The notes under the pieces were generated by a model. It ran no database searches. It saw only the letters and a list, made by a program, of their open reading frames with translations, and was not told the origin of the DNA. This document shows positions 1 to 11,245 of a stretch of 64,000 nucleotides of DNA, in pieces (within the stretch, counting starts at the first letter, position 1; each line of letters starts with the position of its first letter). The stretch comes from Prorocentrum cordatum (lineage: Eukaryota; Sar; Dinophyceae; Prorocentrales; Prorocentraceae), in contig CAUYUJ010004558.1 in NCBI GenBank assembly GCA_963575745.1, forward strand, positions 364,291 through 428,290, written 5' to 3'. A program made the translations under genes and the position numbers.

Positions 1-32
1 AACGTCAAAGTCCTTCAAAACCCCAAGGGGAT

Positions 33-74
33 GCATCATCATCATCATCATCCTCCTCCTCCTCCTCATCATCC

Positions 75-139
<65 letters not shown>

Positions 140-140
140 G
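33..140. repeat. (CAT)n microsatellite
   Basis: CAT/TCC triplets run almost without interruption. The poly-His and poly-Asp frames across it are products of the repeat, not genes. Confidence 0.95.
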
Positions 141-454
141 CGTTTCGGGCTATGGTGGGACGCGTCTCGGATCGCTCCTGGGCCGCCTGGGGACCCGTTG
201 GCCTCGTCTGTCGGCCATGTGGGGCGCACGTGGAGCCGTTCGAGGGTCCTTCCACATGGTGAAGCCTCGTCGAGGCCTCCGGAGGGCTCCCGGGGATCTT
301 GGGTGGCTGTCTTGGGGAGCTCTGGGGCCGCTCTCGGCCTTCCAGGGGTCCCCCGGACGCGCGCTGAACTACGCGTCGGAAATCTGGCCAGAGCATGGCT
401 GCGTGAGCATCGGAATGCATTGCATGGCTACGTGGGAACGAGAAGGAGAGAGAG

Positions 455-600
455 ACGACGAGGACGACGACGAAACCACGACGACGACGACGACGACGAC
501 GAGGACGAGGACAAAGCAACGACGACGACGACGACGACGAGTACGAGGACAAAGCAATGACGACGAGGACGAGTACAAGGACGACGACGACGACGGCGGC
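455..600. repeat. (GAC)n microsatellite
   Basis: Imperfect GAC/ACG triplets with GAGGAC interruptions. All overlapping frames are low complexity. Confidence 0.93.
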
Positions 601-3540
601 GGCGGTGGCGGGGGCGAAGATAGCCGGACGAGGGCGCGCTTTGCTTGTGGCGCTTCCGCCGCTCCCGTTTCGCTTCCCACACTCCCTCTCGTTCCTTCGT
701 AAAGCCTCCTTTATCCTTTCCCCTGCCTCGCCCCCTTCTCGTCCTCCAGGGCCCACTTCTCTTCCCCCCTGCCGCGGGGAAGAGAAGTGGGCCCTGGATT
801 GAAACATCGAGCGGAGGGCTCATTCACAGATGCGTCCAGACCACGAGCCTGGAAGATGCGTCGGGATCAAAATTTAAGGGCGGACCCTGCCTAAATGTTC
901 CAGGTCACCTCCACAGGGGGAAGTCCCAGAAGCTCACGAAACCGTCTCGAACCACGATCCTCGAAGGCAGGGTCCAGGGTGAAACGTGGAACTGGGGATT
1001 GTCCAGAGGTGCGTCGGGGTCGGCATTTCGAGGCGGCAGCTCGGGCCTTGGGCGGCCGTTCGGAACGATTCGGGCACCGCTGGAACGGCGTCGGCCTGGA
1101 ATGCGGCGATCGTATGTTACTTCAGGGGCACAACTGGACTGAGGACAATTTTTGGCGGTCTAGAAGCGTGTAAAGAGTCGCGGGAAGCTGTAGAGGGCCC
1201 GATGAAGAAGAGCATTCGCGTGGAGGCTCTAAGGGCCCCTAGAGGCGTGTCTAGAGGTGCCTCAAGAAGGGCTTCTAGAGGAGCACTAGAGGGAGGCAGT
1301 CGCGACTCTAGAGAGGCAGAGTGTGTGCCCCCCAGACCCCCGACGTCGTGATATTTTTTCGCACCGCCCCCCCCTTTGCTGCGCTCCCCCCCTCTCCGCC
1401 GTCCACTTGTAGGAGCTGAGGCCTGGGCGTTCTCACTGGTTTTTCGCGCCGGGCGTTTTCGCCCAGATCCGAGCCCCGAGCCCTCAAGCGTGTCGGTTCG
1501 GCGCGCGAGACGCGGCAGAAAAAATTGGGTTCGGGGGAGCTCCAGGGTCGCGATTTCCAACGCCGTTTCCGCTCGATCGTTTGCGACGTCGGATCCCAAG
1601 GTTCGGCTCATGGACGGAATCCTACATTTTTTTAGTTGGTATGTGTGAACACCTCCCGCGCCCCCACCACTGAATCGGGGGCAGGGGGGCGCGCTGAAGT
1701 TTGCGCCAGCATCCTGGGTCGCGCGGGTGGTGCAGGAGTCTGTCCATCGGCTCTTGGCATCGCTCGGACGTGTGCGTGTTCCCTCTGCGAGGACCCTCGA
1801 AGAGCATCTTGGCTCGTCTTGCGAGAAGCAGCACGCACGAAGCCGAAAGACGCACGGGGAATGGACGCCCGAGCGATGGCAGGGGCCGCTCTGCCCTCCC
1901 CTCGGCCAGCCCGCGCCCCCTTCCGCCAGCCGCGGCCGCCCAGGGCCCAAGACCCCGAGGCCGGCAAGCGCCCCCATGAGGCCGCGATGGGCCTGCACGC
2001 CCCCGCGCCGGGGCCGGGCCCCGAGGACCGCGGGGCCCTCCGCAGGCCTCCGGCCAGCGGCCTGCCTCCGGCCCGCCTCTGTGTCTGTGTGCCGTATGGC
2101 TCCTCTTGCCGGGCCGCAAGGCGCCCCCCCTGCAGGACCTCTCGAGGGGCCACCGGACCTCCCCTGAGATCCGGGCGCCGCAAGCTTTTCACGCCGGGCG
2201 CTTTCGCTCGTTTTCGGGCCCCAGGGCCGTCACAGACCGGGAGCTGTGGTCGTGATTTCTCACGATGTTGCGATTTCTATCAACGTCGGATCTCAGGGTC
2301 CGGCGATGTGGTGTTCGTTCCACTCCGGCAGTGTTTCTCATAGATTTCGCGGGTGCTCTCGGAGTGTCTCTCCCAGGCAGCGGTTCATTGCATGAGTTTG
2401 CCTATGCAGGTCGACTCGTGCGAAGTCTCGGGTTTGCCTGGCCAACCTCTGATTCGCACTGGTTTTGCATAGCCGAGGGGTCGATCCCTGGTGGTCGGGC
2501 TCCCTCCTCCGCCCAAAAAAGGTGGTTCCTCGAGTTCAGCTTCTGGGATCCGTCGGGGGCGGCCAGGAGGGGGGTGATGACAGGGGGATGCGGATTTTTT
2601 GGCCGGGGCCATGATACCTCCTCAGTTTTAGTCCCTCTCTGCTACCTTTCGAGGAGCTCCTTGGGCCCCTCCTCGCCCGCGCACATGCCTCGGGCCATGA
2701 TCTGCGAACCCCCCCTCTTGGGCGCCCCCCTCTTGGGCGCGCCCGAGGATCCGGGAGGACAGCCTGACTCCCGAGGAGGGGCCGAGGGCCGAGACCACCC
2801 CCTGAGAGGACCCGGCGTCGCAAGCTGTCGAGCCGGGCGTGTCCGCCGCATCTCGGGCCGCGGGGCCCTCGCAGGTCGATCCGGCTCGGAAGCTGCCGGC
2901 AGGGAGATGGCGTCCAGGGGCTCTGGTCGTGATCTTTCGCGAGGTGTGGCAGGCCTTTCGCGTCGCCGGGGCCTCGGGGAGGAAGGGGTCGAGACCTCTG
3001 GGGCCGACGTTTTTGGGGCCTCCGTGTCGGCGCGCGGGCTCCCCCTGGACCTCTCGACCCCTTTCCTGGGGGTCCCTGGCTGGTCCTCCAGTTTTCGGGG
3101 GAAAACAAACCTACCTCGCTTTTGACCACCCTCGCTTCCAAGAGATACCAAAGATTGCCAAATTGCGGCCTGCACTGGTCAGGCCGCTTGACGAGGAGGC
3201 GCGTGGTATGGCTTGGTTTTGCCTGGAAGCGAAAGCGGGGGAGGTAATTCACGCTCTGAAGTTTTTTTCGGAGCTGAAGATTACTGAGGCGGGGGGCCAG
3301 GCGTCTCGTCGAACTACCAGGGCTGAGGACGGATCACAGGGGTGTGCGGATAGCATGGCCAGGGCCACGATGTCGCCGAGGTGGCACGCCCCCCTCTTCG
3401 CGACACGTGTTCGGCGCGTTCCCTGGCCCCCCGTCGTCCGCGCACGCGCCTCGGCGCATGGTGCGCGGACCCCGTTATTGAATCGCTTCGCTCATTCCGC
3501 CGGCCCATAGTGTAGCGTCGCTGGCACTTGCTTGCGTGCT
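600..3540. other. GC-rich non-coding stretch with decayed short elements
   Basis: No frame shows a recognisable domain. Fragments of the dispersed inverted-repeat family marked by CGACGTCG and CCTGAGATC ends are visible near 1437-1602, at 2163-2297 and near 2811-2950. The rest is unique GC-rich sequence in which I see no gene. It lies upstream of the kinesin locus and could be intergenic or 5' intron. Confidence 0.6.
2163..2297 (+). mobile_element. Short TIR element, family R1
   Basis: Begins with CCTGAGATCC and ends with the inverse, GACGTCGGATCTCAGG. The interior carries a GGGCCCCAGGGCCGTC segment followed by GTCGTGATTT. The same layout recurs at 4329-4502, 37870-38044 and, inverted, 8054-8224. 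No coding capacity; probably a MITE-like non-autonomous element. Confidence 0.6.
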
Positions 3541-3544
3541 CGGG

Positions 3545-4090
3545 GGGGCATTTGGGTGGCCTCCTGGGGCCGCTTGGGGGCCTCTTGGGGGCCTCCTGAG
3601 GGCCTGTTGGGGGCCTCTTGGGGCCTCTTAGGGGCCTCTTGGGGCCTCCTGGGGACTTCTGAGGGCCGAGGGCTCGAAATATTGTTTCGTGTTCCCCCCC
3701 TGGGGTCCCTCTTGGGGCGTTCTTGGGGCCCTCTTGGGCCGTCTTGGAGGCCTCTTGGGCCGTCTTGGAGCCCTCTTGGGCCGTCTTGGGGCCCTCTTGG
3801 GGGCCTCTTGGGCCCTCTTGGGGCGGTCTTGGGGGCCTCTTGGGCCGTCTTGGGGTGTCGTGAAGCCGAAAAGGTGGAAACGCCAAAATCTCTCCAAAAC
3901 CTAAGGAAAAGCAGTGAATTTTGCCTCTTGGGGCCCTCTCGGGAGTGCTCTTGGAGGCCTCTTGGGGCGTCTGGGGGCCATCGTGGGCGTCTTGGAGCGA
4001 TCTTGTGGCATCTCGGACCCCTCATGTAGCATCTTGGGGGCCTCTTGGAAGCCTCTTGGCCCTTCTTGGGGCTCTCGGGGACGTCTCGGA
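3545..4090. repeat. Degenerate 11-12 bp minisatellite (CTTGGGGCC type)
   Basis: Imperfect repeats of CTTGGGGGCCT/CTTGGGCCGT. Because the unit lacks stops, several frames stay open on both strands (Gln-Glu-Ala-Pro-Lys type on minus, Gly-Leu-Leu-Gly type on plus). The same repeat recurs at 10800-10915 and 27010-27560. I see no start context or domain, so it is treated as a repeat. Confidence 0.85.
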
Positions 4091-4328
4091 GCCGCGTTGG
4101 TGCGCTGCTGGAGCGCCCTGGTGACTCCTCCCGGGACTCTCTCGGGACCTTGCCGGGGTACTTTCCGCCCGGGGGCCCCCAGGGGCCGCCCCGCGCGCGC
4201 GAAGTAGAAAGATTGTAAAGCAGTCACCTGAGATCTTAGCACGCCTCTGGCCCGTTGGGCCGGCGAATTCCTGGCCCCCCCTCGTCGTCGCGCCTGCACC
4301 TGGTTTTCCCTGACGCTCCCTGGTTTTC

Positions 4329-4502
4329 CCTGAGATCTTGGCGCTGCAAATTTTTCACGCTGGGCGTTCTCGCCTTGCGTCGGGCCCCAGGGCCCTCCCG
4401 GGTCGATCCGGCTCGAAAAGTGGCGCAGGAAGATGGAGTCCAGGGCCCCAGTCGTGACGCTTTACACTGTTGCACGTTTGCCCGCAACGTCGGACCTCAG
4501 GG
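4329..4502 (+). mobile_element. Short TIR element, family R1
   Basis: Left end CCTGAGATCTTGGCG, right end AACGTCGGACCTCAGG, which are inverted relative to each other. The core has GGGTCGATCCGGCTCGAAA, shared with the copy near 2870 and, more diverged, that near 7800. About 174 bp, non-coding. Confidence 0.65.
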
Positions 4503-4747
4503 GCGCCAGCACTGGAAACAGAACAACAACAGAACAACAACAGAACACGGCCTCTGGAGGTCAGGGGAGGCCCAGGAGGGCCACCGGCCCCCCCCGGCCT
4601 GCCCTGGGGGGCGCGCTCGGGCCAGAGGGCCCCGGGGCGAGCCGAGGAGCCGTGGCCCCGCGGCCGCGCCGTTGGAGGCACAGATGGAGGCCGCAGAGTC
4701 CCCAGAGGCCTCGAAGCGGAAGCGCGTTCTTTGGGCCCTCGCACGCC

Positions 4748-4950
4748 CCCCCCCCTCCCCGCCGCCTCCCCCTCACGGAGTAGATCTCGGCTGTTTTTTG
4801 GCGCCTGTTTCAAGCAGGTGGAGCCTCCCCCACAGGACGCACTGCTGCAGACAGCCGCACCAGGCAGAGGTCTGGAGCCAGAGCCCCCCCCCCCTCCCCC
4901 CTCCCCCTCCGCCCAATGTCGAAACGCCAAATAAGGGAACGCTCACAAGC
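4748..4950 (+). repeat. Dispersed repeat, copy 1 (second copy at 42605-42790)
   Basis: Shares GGCGCCTGTTTCA, CAGGTGGAGCCTCCCCCA and a final CCGCCCAATGTC...AAACGCC segment with 42605-42790 in the same order and orientation. Several C-rich runs. No coding signal. Confidence 0.7.
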
Positions 4951-5407
4951 GCGAGCCCCAGGTCACCCCCAGCCTGGGGCCCGAGGTTGATCGCGCTTCG
5001 CGCGTCGCGGTCTGGGCCGGAGAGCTGCCATTACGGTAGGCTCATGCGGCGTTGCCACGCCGGCGACGCCAGCGAAGGCGGTCAAGGCTGGATTCTGCGA
5101 CGCGGAAGCACCAACGGACACGGCAACGCCACTGGACCCGATTGAATTCAAGCTTGAACGATCGAGGCGGCGTCGAAAATTTTTGCGCGCGCCGACGCCG
5201 CACGAACTCGCCGTACTCCCCTCCCCTCCGACGTCACAATTTGTTCCGTGGCGTCGGTCCCCAGGGAATTCGACCCTTTCCCCAGAGCGCTTGTTCATCC
5301 TGGGTCGCTCTTGACGATCCAGGGGCCGCGGCCGGAAGCGGCCCCCACTGGGGTGACCGCGGGGGGGGCTAAGATCAGGGACAACGGTAGGGAAGGATAG
5401 GCATAGG

Positions 5408-5750
5408 GAGGACGCATCGACCCCCAACCGCCCATTGATCGCCGATTCGGGCCCGACAGTCCTTACCCGCTCAGGAAGGTGCGGACTCACTACACATCGT
5501 TCACTTCTAATTATTCACAAGTTCTTTGGCTTTGGGGGGCCAAGATCCCTTCATTCCTAATTCTTCTATCCTGGGCCTCTTCCTGGCCACTAGGGGGCCA
5601 GGAACAATTAGAAACGAGCACAATTAGAAATGAACACGATTAGACATGAACGACGTGTACCAGGAGTCCATCGCCGATCTATCGGCGATGTATCACCGAG
5701 TCCAGGTCGATGCATTCACCATTTGCCAGTCCTCCCCTATTGTTGCCCCT
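5408..5750 (+). repeat. Dispersed repeat E, interrupted by a nested element
   Basis: The parts 5408-5492 and 5658-5750 match consecutive parts of the uninterrupted copy at 8284-8485: ATCGACCCCCAA, a GTGCGGA block, then ATCGCCGATTCCAGGTCGATG-like sequence and GTTGCCCCT. A partial copy is at 7955-8060. The interruption is the short element listed next. Confidence 0.65.
5493..5657. mobile_element. Nested MITE-like element
   Basis: Ends are inverted: TACACATCGTTCACTTCTAA at the left, and at the right AATTAGAAATGAACACGATT followed by AGACATGAACGACGTGTA. AT-rich compared with its surroundings. It sits inside repeat E, so the insertion is younger than that repeat. Confidence 0.65.
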
Positions 5751-6620
5751 CATTAGAGGATGGGGGGGGGCACAAGTGGATCTAAATGGGCTGCAAGTGC
5801 CCTGAGAGACTTGGGTGGGTTCGGTAACTTCGCTGAGTGGGCGCAGACCACTTAGTCCAGATCTCAAGCCACTCAGGACACTTCTAGCCCGCAAGCTATG
5901 TTAGGCCAGATATGACCCAACTACGCATCCACTTATAACCTTTCTATACCCTTAGCAGCCCTCGGTCATCCCAGCAGAGGCCGGAAACGTCAAGAAACCA
6001 GCCGTTGCGATTGTTTTGCATCGCCCTGATTTGAGGGGACACGTGTGCCTTGCGAGCGAGCAACGATGGCCGCGCGCCGCGCATTGCGCGGGGCGCGAAT
6101 TGCGAACAGGAGATGACCTGAGAGCCTCCCCAGACATACGGCATGTCGATTTGTTGGAGACACGGACCCCCAACCTCTCGACCACGTCCCTAGGGCCAGC
6201 TTTTGATCACGGGCCCCGAGAGGCCGAACAATTATGGGGAAAAACACATACGTGCACTTCTTCGAGACGCCTGAAACCTGAGCGCACCGCGGGGCGCGAA
6301 CCGCGAAGAGGAGGTGACCAGGGAGCCTCGAGATACTGGGCGCCCACATGGGTACGTAATCTTCTGCCACTTCTTCTGGCATCTCTTTCGCCCGCACTGG
6401 CAGCAGCCTTAAGTTTTGTTACCACGTGCCTAAGTCGGCAAGCTCAACCGTTCCCCTCGAGGGACGAAACAAGCCCGGCCTGAATGTCCGCCCAACGCAC
6501 ACGGGAGGCTAGGGCCACCACGAGGGTGCGAAGTCAGTCGCGCTTCGCGGTCTGAGCGATCTCAGAGCTTGGCGCGAGTCTCTCCTCCTGTCCCGGGGAG
6601 GCCGGCGGCGCGAAAACGCG
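5750..6620. other. Non-coding stretch with a diverged internal duplication
   Basis: Segments near 6090-6150 and 6292-6340 share GGGGCGCGAA..GCGAA and GGAG.TGACC..AGAGCCTC-like sequence. No domain, RNA gene or regulatory motif could be recognised. Confidence 0.5.
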
Positions 6621-6623
6621 AAG

Positions 6624-6848
6624 ATGGTCACGCTTCACGGAGCGCGAAGGGCGGAGATCGCTGCCCCCTTTGGGGAGCCTCGAGACCAATCGAGACCTGG
6701 CCCCGAGGACGAGGCCCGCGAGCCGGTCCCGGACTCCACCACGGGCGCCTCCCGGCCCGCCGGCCCCGCCCCGGCGGCCCCTGGGCGCGCGGGGACCATC
6801 TCGGTGGCGTGCCGCGTGCGGCCGTTGCTGGAGGGCGAGGTGGCCAAG
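6624..6848 (+). CDS. Kinesin exon 1 (motor N-terminus)
   Basis: The end of this block reads GTISVACRVRPLLEGEVAK, the beta-1 strand and VRPL motif that open every kinesin motor. It is preceded by about 55 residues rich in Pro, Ala and Gly. An in-frame ATG stands at 6624, but no coding bias proves it is the start. The block could equally begin at an AG|G further in, for example after 6709, with an earlier exon upstream. The donor AAG|GCAGGG at 6849 is a GC donor in phase 0 and joins cleanly to the GGC codon at 9092. The end is well fixed; the start is tentative. Confidence 0.7.
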
Positions 6849-8053
6849 GCAGGGGGGCGGGGACCGGGCCCAGGCTGCGGACGGGGCTCCCGGGAGGAGG
6901 AGGCACATCCGTTGCAGAGTGATGCTGAACGCTCCGAGAAGACCGCGGCGCCCGAGGCATCCTCCAGAGCCGCCAGATCTCAGAGATTCCCGATATCTCC
7001 TCTCCAGGATATATCCTCGTCTTGGCTTCGTCTTGGGAGCCTGGCGTCTCGTCCACGAAGCGAACATGTCTGGGTAGGGCACAGCGCACGAACTCACCCC
7101 ACCCAATGGAAGGGGCCCCTGGTCGCCCCTGAGAGAGAGCTCCGTGCGGCCCGGCGCCAGCCCGCCTGGGGGCGAGCCTCGCACGCCTTCGCCGAGGAGC
7201 CTCGCCGGAGACATAGGGACCATGGGCACCCTGGGATACAGTCGACCCGCATAGCGAGGATGAGCGACGTCCTCAGGCTACCCTTGCATCCATCCCCTTC
7301 GGCCCATCCCTGGGAACTGTCGCTGGCCAGCCCCACTCGAAGCGTCAACATGGCTTTCCAAGGCCCTTGCATCCTGACCGCGCATCCTTACTGTAATTAC
7401 GCGCTGACTGTGTAGACCATGGGCGCCCTTTTGGATGCGTGCACTGCCCCCCCTGGGCTTTCGCCCCCGTCGTCGCCTCCGAACTGAGAGGGGGCCCTGC
7501 CCACCCCCACGGCGGAGACACGAGCAGCTCCTCTCTAAGCTCCCGACGCCCGCCAGGCGACCTCTCCGGGCCGCCCCACAAGATGCGCGAGAGAGCGCCG
7601 TGCCCGAAGGGATCGCGACGCCAGGGCCTCAGAGCTCAGGGCTCCCTGTGGCAGCGCAAGGGTGGGACGACAGGGGGCCCTGTTTACCCCCCCCGCCAGA
7701 GAGACCGACGGAGCCGATGGCCCAGCTTCCAATCTGCCCCCTGGGCGCCCGCCCCCCCCCCCCCCCCACCCCCCCCCCCTCCCGGACCCTCGCAGACCGA
7801 TGCAGCTCGAAAAGAGTGCCGCAGCGAGACGGGGTCGGCGCAGGTCTGCAGTCGTGACTGTTCGCGGTGCTCCACCTCGTTGTGACGTCGGGTCTCCAGA
7901 GACACGCCCCCTCAGGGGCAACGCTGGGGAGGGGATGGGCTCCGGGGGGGGACGCAACGGCCCCCCAATCGCCCACTCATCGCCGACACACCCCGACCGG
8001 GAACGTGCGGACGCGCCATCGGGGGGCCTGGCGACGATCTCTCGGCGACGTAT

Positions 8054-8224
8054 CCTTGAGATCCGACGACGAGAAAAAATGCAGCATTGTGAAAATCAAG
8101 GCCGGAGCACTGGACCCAATCTTTCTGCGGCGTATGTCGAGCCAGATCGATCTGTCAGGGTCCCGAACCCGGAAATTGTGCGAAAACACCCAGATCGCAA
8201 AAATTGCGACGCCAGGATCTCAGG
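8054..8224 (-). mobile_element. Short TIR element, family R1, inverted
   Basis: Ends CCTTGAGATCCGACGACG and GCGACGCCAGGATCTCAGG are inverted copies. The interior includes the reverse complement of the GATC-GGCTCGA core seen in forward copies. About 171 bp within intron 1. Confidence 0.65.
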
Positions 8225-8283
8225 GATCGCCGATTCTAGGTCGATCTCCCCCCGAACGACAGGGTGGGGATAGGCTTGGGGGG

Positions 8284-8485
8284 GACGTATCGACCCCCAA
8301 TCGCGCATTGGTCGACGATAGGGGTCTGATAGGCCCACCTCGCCCAAGAACGTGCGGATCCACCATCGGGGGCAAATCGCAGATCTATCAGCGGTATATC
8401 GCCGATTCCAGGTCGATGTTTCTTCCCCCATATGCCAGTCCCACCCTATCGCTGTCACTCATGAGCCAGTCCCGCCCTAACGTTG
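8284..8485 (+). repeat. Dispersed repeat E, intact copy
   Basis: Corresponds to 5408-5750 without that copy's nested insertion. The order is ATCGACCCCCAATCGC, GGGTCTGATAGG, GTGCGGATCCACCATCGG, TATATCGCCGATTCCAGG, then GTTGCCCCT. Confidence 0.65.
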
Positions 8486-8870
8486 CCCCTCGCCCCCGCG
8501 CGTTGCCCGCCGACGTCCGCGGACGTGTTGTTCTGCTTCCCCGTGCCGCTTCCCCAAACCTCCAACGCATCGAACAAAAATCAAGACGGCCGTTTTTTCC
8601 TGTTTTCGGCAGCGTGCAAATGTCGACACAGACGGCCCCATATTTCTGCGTCGCACAAATGCCTGCTTATCAAAGGGCACCTCGCCGTCCCAAAGGCTCC
8701 CCACCCACCTTACAAGGCCACCTCCTCGGCCAACCTCAAGACGGATTTGTTTTTCCCGTTTTCAACCTCTGGGGGCCCTCGCCAAGGCCCCAGAACCGTA
8801 CGTTCCTCCCCGCAGTTGGAACAGCATTTGCTGAAGTGACATTCGTTCGATCGCCCGCCCGCAACAGTCT

Positions 8871-9066
8871 AGGCCTCCCGGATGGGGCTCCGAGTAGATG
8901 GGGTCGGAGGATCGCGCCGCATCGTCGATGCATCGGCGATGCGGCTCGATGTGGAGCCCGACTTTCGCCACGCCGACGGCGGCGATGCATCGCCGACGGC
9001 GGCGGTGCATCGGCGATGCGGCGCGCTCCTCCGACCCCATCTGCTCCGACCCCATCTGGGAGGTCT
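8871..9066 (+). mobile_element. Introner-like TIR element A
   Basis: Left end AGGCCTCCCGGATGGGG, then GTAGATGGGGTCGGAGGATC. Right end is the inverse, including CTCCTCCGACCCCATCT and TGGGAGGTCT, giving terminal inverted repeats of about 50 bp. The core holds GATGTGGAGCCCGACTTTC. It is flanked by 23-nt direct repeats (8845-8867 and 9069-9091, two mismatches). The right-hand repeat forms the acceptor of exon 2, whose first base is 9092. Confidence 0.8.
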
Positions 9067-9091
9067 CTGTTCGCTCGCCCGCCCGCAGCAG

Positions 9092-9736
9092 GGCGTCCAG
9101 CGGGCGCCGTGGGAGCTGACGGACCGGTCCGTGTCCCTGCGGCGGGGCGCTTTCGGACGCGGGGCTTCCGCCGACAGCCGAGGGCGGCCGCCTTCGGCCG
9201 CACCAGACGGCCGCGAGGCGCTGGGCAGGTCGCGCACGGAGCTGCGCAACGCCGACCACCGTCGGCCCGACGGCGAGACCATCTTGGACACCGTGTTCGG
9301 GGAGGCCGCCACGACGAGGGACGTGTACGAGAAGTCCTTCAAGGGCATCGTGGCGAGCGCGGCGGAGGGCCTCAACGGTGCCATCCTGGCGTATGGCCAG
9401 ACTGCGAGCGGCAAGACCTACTCGATCAGTGGCGCAACCGCGCGGCCAGCCGGCCTCGGTGAGGACGCGGATGTTGAGCCGCAAAAGGGGATTATCCATT
9501 TCGCATTGGACGACCTCTTCACGCTGATACGGGAGCAGGCCACATCTTACACCGGCGCAGGGCGAGGTCCAGAGTTCCTTGTGCGAATGTCTTATGCGGA
9601 GTTGTACATGGAGCGTTGCAACGACCTGCTGCGCAAGATCAGCCCACAGACCCAAAACCTGCCCCTGAAGGAAGATCCTGAGACGCGAAGCTTCTACGTG
9701 GAGGGGCTCAAGGAGAAGATCGTCTCGTCTTCCGAG
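9092..9736 (+). CDS. Kinesin exon 2 (motor core, ATP-binding P-loop)
   Basis: 215 codons. It starts GVQRAPWELTDRSVSL (beta-1 to beta-2), continues with ILDTVFGEAATTRDVYE (typical FDxVF region) and contains the nucleotide-binding P-loop GQTASGKTYSISG (codons for GQTASGKT at 9395-9418). Then come GIIHFALDDLFTLI, FLVRMSYAELYMERCNDLL (the SYxEIYNE element) and SFYVEGLKEKIVSSSE. All residues needed for the P-loop fold (GxxxxGKT) are present. The acceptor is CAGCAG|GGC at 9092, next to element A. The donor is best placed at GAG|GACCGTG (GA donor, 9737), in phase 0 with EVVALL of exon 3. An inverted-orientation sister of element A begins 17 nt beyond the donor. Confidence 0.92.
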
Positions 9737-9753
9737 GACCGTGCCAGACATAG

Positions 9754-9949
9754 AGGCCTCCCAGATGAGGTCCGAGTAGATGGGGTCGGGGGATCGCGCC
9801 GCATCGCCGATACGTCGGCGTCATCGGTGATGCACCAACGACTTCGACGTGGAGAAAGTCGGGCTCCACATCGAACCGCATCGCCGATGCATCGACGATG
9901 CGGCGCGATCCTCCGACCCCATCTACTCGGAGCCCCACCCGGGAAGCCT
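9754..9949 (-). mobile_element. Introner-like TIR element B
   Basis: Same family as element A but opposite orientation, judged by the core CGTGGAGAAAGTCGGGCTCC. Left end AGGCCTCCCAGATGAGG; right end, with CGATCCTCCGACCCCATC and GGGAAGCCT, is inverted to it. It begins 17 nt inside intron 2. Confidence 0.8.
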
Positions 9950-10655
9950 ATAAGACAACCCTCATCCCCACAACCCTCCCCCGGCACGCCGAGAGCGCCG
10001 CCAGGGGCTTGGGGAGGCGAGGGGCTTCTTCGCCTCCTGACGTGTGCCTCCCCCCGGGTGGCCTCCACGGCGGCCAGGGAAGGCCCGCCCCGCATCGGCC
10101 AAGAGCGCGCGGGAAGGCGCGGGGCCTCACGCCGACCCAAGACACCCGCGCTGACCTCCAAGAGCTCGGGGGTGGCCAAGAGGGGGGTGATGACCAGCGG
10201 GGGTGGATATCATGACGGGGGAAAGGGTGTCTCTCTAGATTTCACGGGGGTTCTTCTTATTTCGATGCGTCCTTGGCCCCCCCACCCTGGGCCGCGCACG
10301 TGACGCCGGCCATGAGTTGCGCCCCCCTTCTTGGAGGCCCCCCTTTGGGCCGCCGCCGAAACTTCATGTCTATTCCCCAAACACTGCTTGCAATGAGGGG
10401 TTCTCTTCTGAGGAACTGGGCCTGCCCGTCGGTATGGTGGCTATGTGGTCGCCGTTGCCGCCTCGACGCCACCCGTCTTCTGAGGCTGCCCGTCAGTCTG
10501 GCGGCTACGTCGTCGCCCTCGCCGCCCCGTAGCTCCTGGCTTGCCCGTCGGTCTGGCGGTTATGTGTCTTGCGTTTTTTGCATTGCATTCCATTGATTGG
10601 CACTTCTTTATCATGGGAAGGCCTTACGACCGGCGCCGCCGACCCTGAAAGAGTG

Positions 10656-10659
<4 letters not shown>

Positions 10660-10695
<36 letters not shown>

Positions 10696-10795
10696 ATCGA
10701 CGACGACGACGACGACATCGACGACGACGACGACAACGACCACGACGGCGGCGGCGGCAGCGGCGGCGGCGACGATTACAACGACGCTGACGCTC
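10660..10795. repeat. (GAC)n / (GGC)n microsatellite
   Basis: Near-perfect GAC triplets with GACATC breaks, then GGC triplets. Poly-Asp and poly-Arg frames are artefacts. Confidence 0.93.
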
Positions 10796-10799
10796 TGGA

Positions 10800-10915
10800 G
10801 CTCTTCTTGAGGCTCTCTTGGGAGCCTCTTGGGCTCTGTTGGGGGGGGCCTCTTGGGGGACTTTTGGGGGATTTTCGTGGTCACTTGGAGCCGCCTCGGA
10901 GCGGATCTGAGGCTT
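10800..10915. repeat. CTTGGGG-type minisatellite, short copy
   Basis: CTCTTGGGAGCCTCTTGGG pattern as at 3545-4090. Confidence 0.75.
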
Positions 10916-10916
10916 C

Positions 10917-11245
10917 TTGGGGGGGGGGGGGGGGTCCATGCAGGAGGATCTTAGGGGGGGTCCCCTTATCCACAGGTGGGACGCGGGGGGGGGTCTTGAA
11001 TTCCCCCTGTCCACGGGGACCAGCCCCCTGTCCCGCTTGTCCCCAGGGGGGGGGGGCCCTGTGGTGGGGGAGAGGCCAGGAACCCCCAGGCCCCCCCCCT
11101 GGACTCCACAGGCGACCCCCCCCCCCCCTCCCGGGCCCCCCCTGGCGAAGCCCCACCGGGTCCCCCATCGGGACCCCTCCAAGTTCCCCTCCCCCCAGAC
11201 GCTCCCCCCCCGGCACGCCCCCCCCCGCGATCCCCCCCCCCCGGC
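10917..11245. repeat. G-run / C-run tract
   Basis: Long G runs (10919-10934) and C runs (11091-11240) alternate. The plus strand switches from G-rich to C-rich around 11080. No coding evidence. Confidence 0.8.

Larger units (their letters stand above)
6849..9091 (+). other. Intron 1 of the kinesin gene
   Basis: GC...AG intron of 2243 bp, phase 0. It holds C-runs (7752-7785), an inverted R1 element (8054-8224), repeat E (8284-8485) and, at its 3' end, introner-like element A. No additional exon was seen. Confidence 0.75.

Noticed and set aside
3314-4025. Minus-strand Pro/Gln/Lys-rich frames of 177-190 codons
   Set aside because: They follow the 11-12 bp minisatellite, and similar frames are open on plus.
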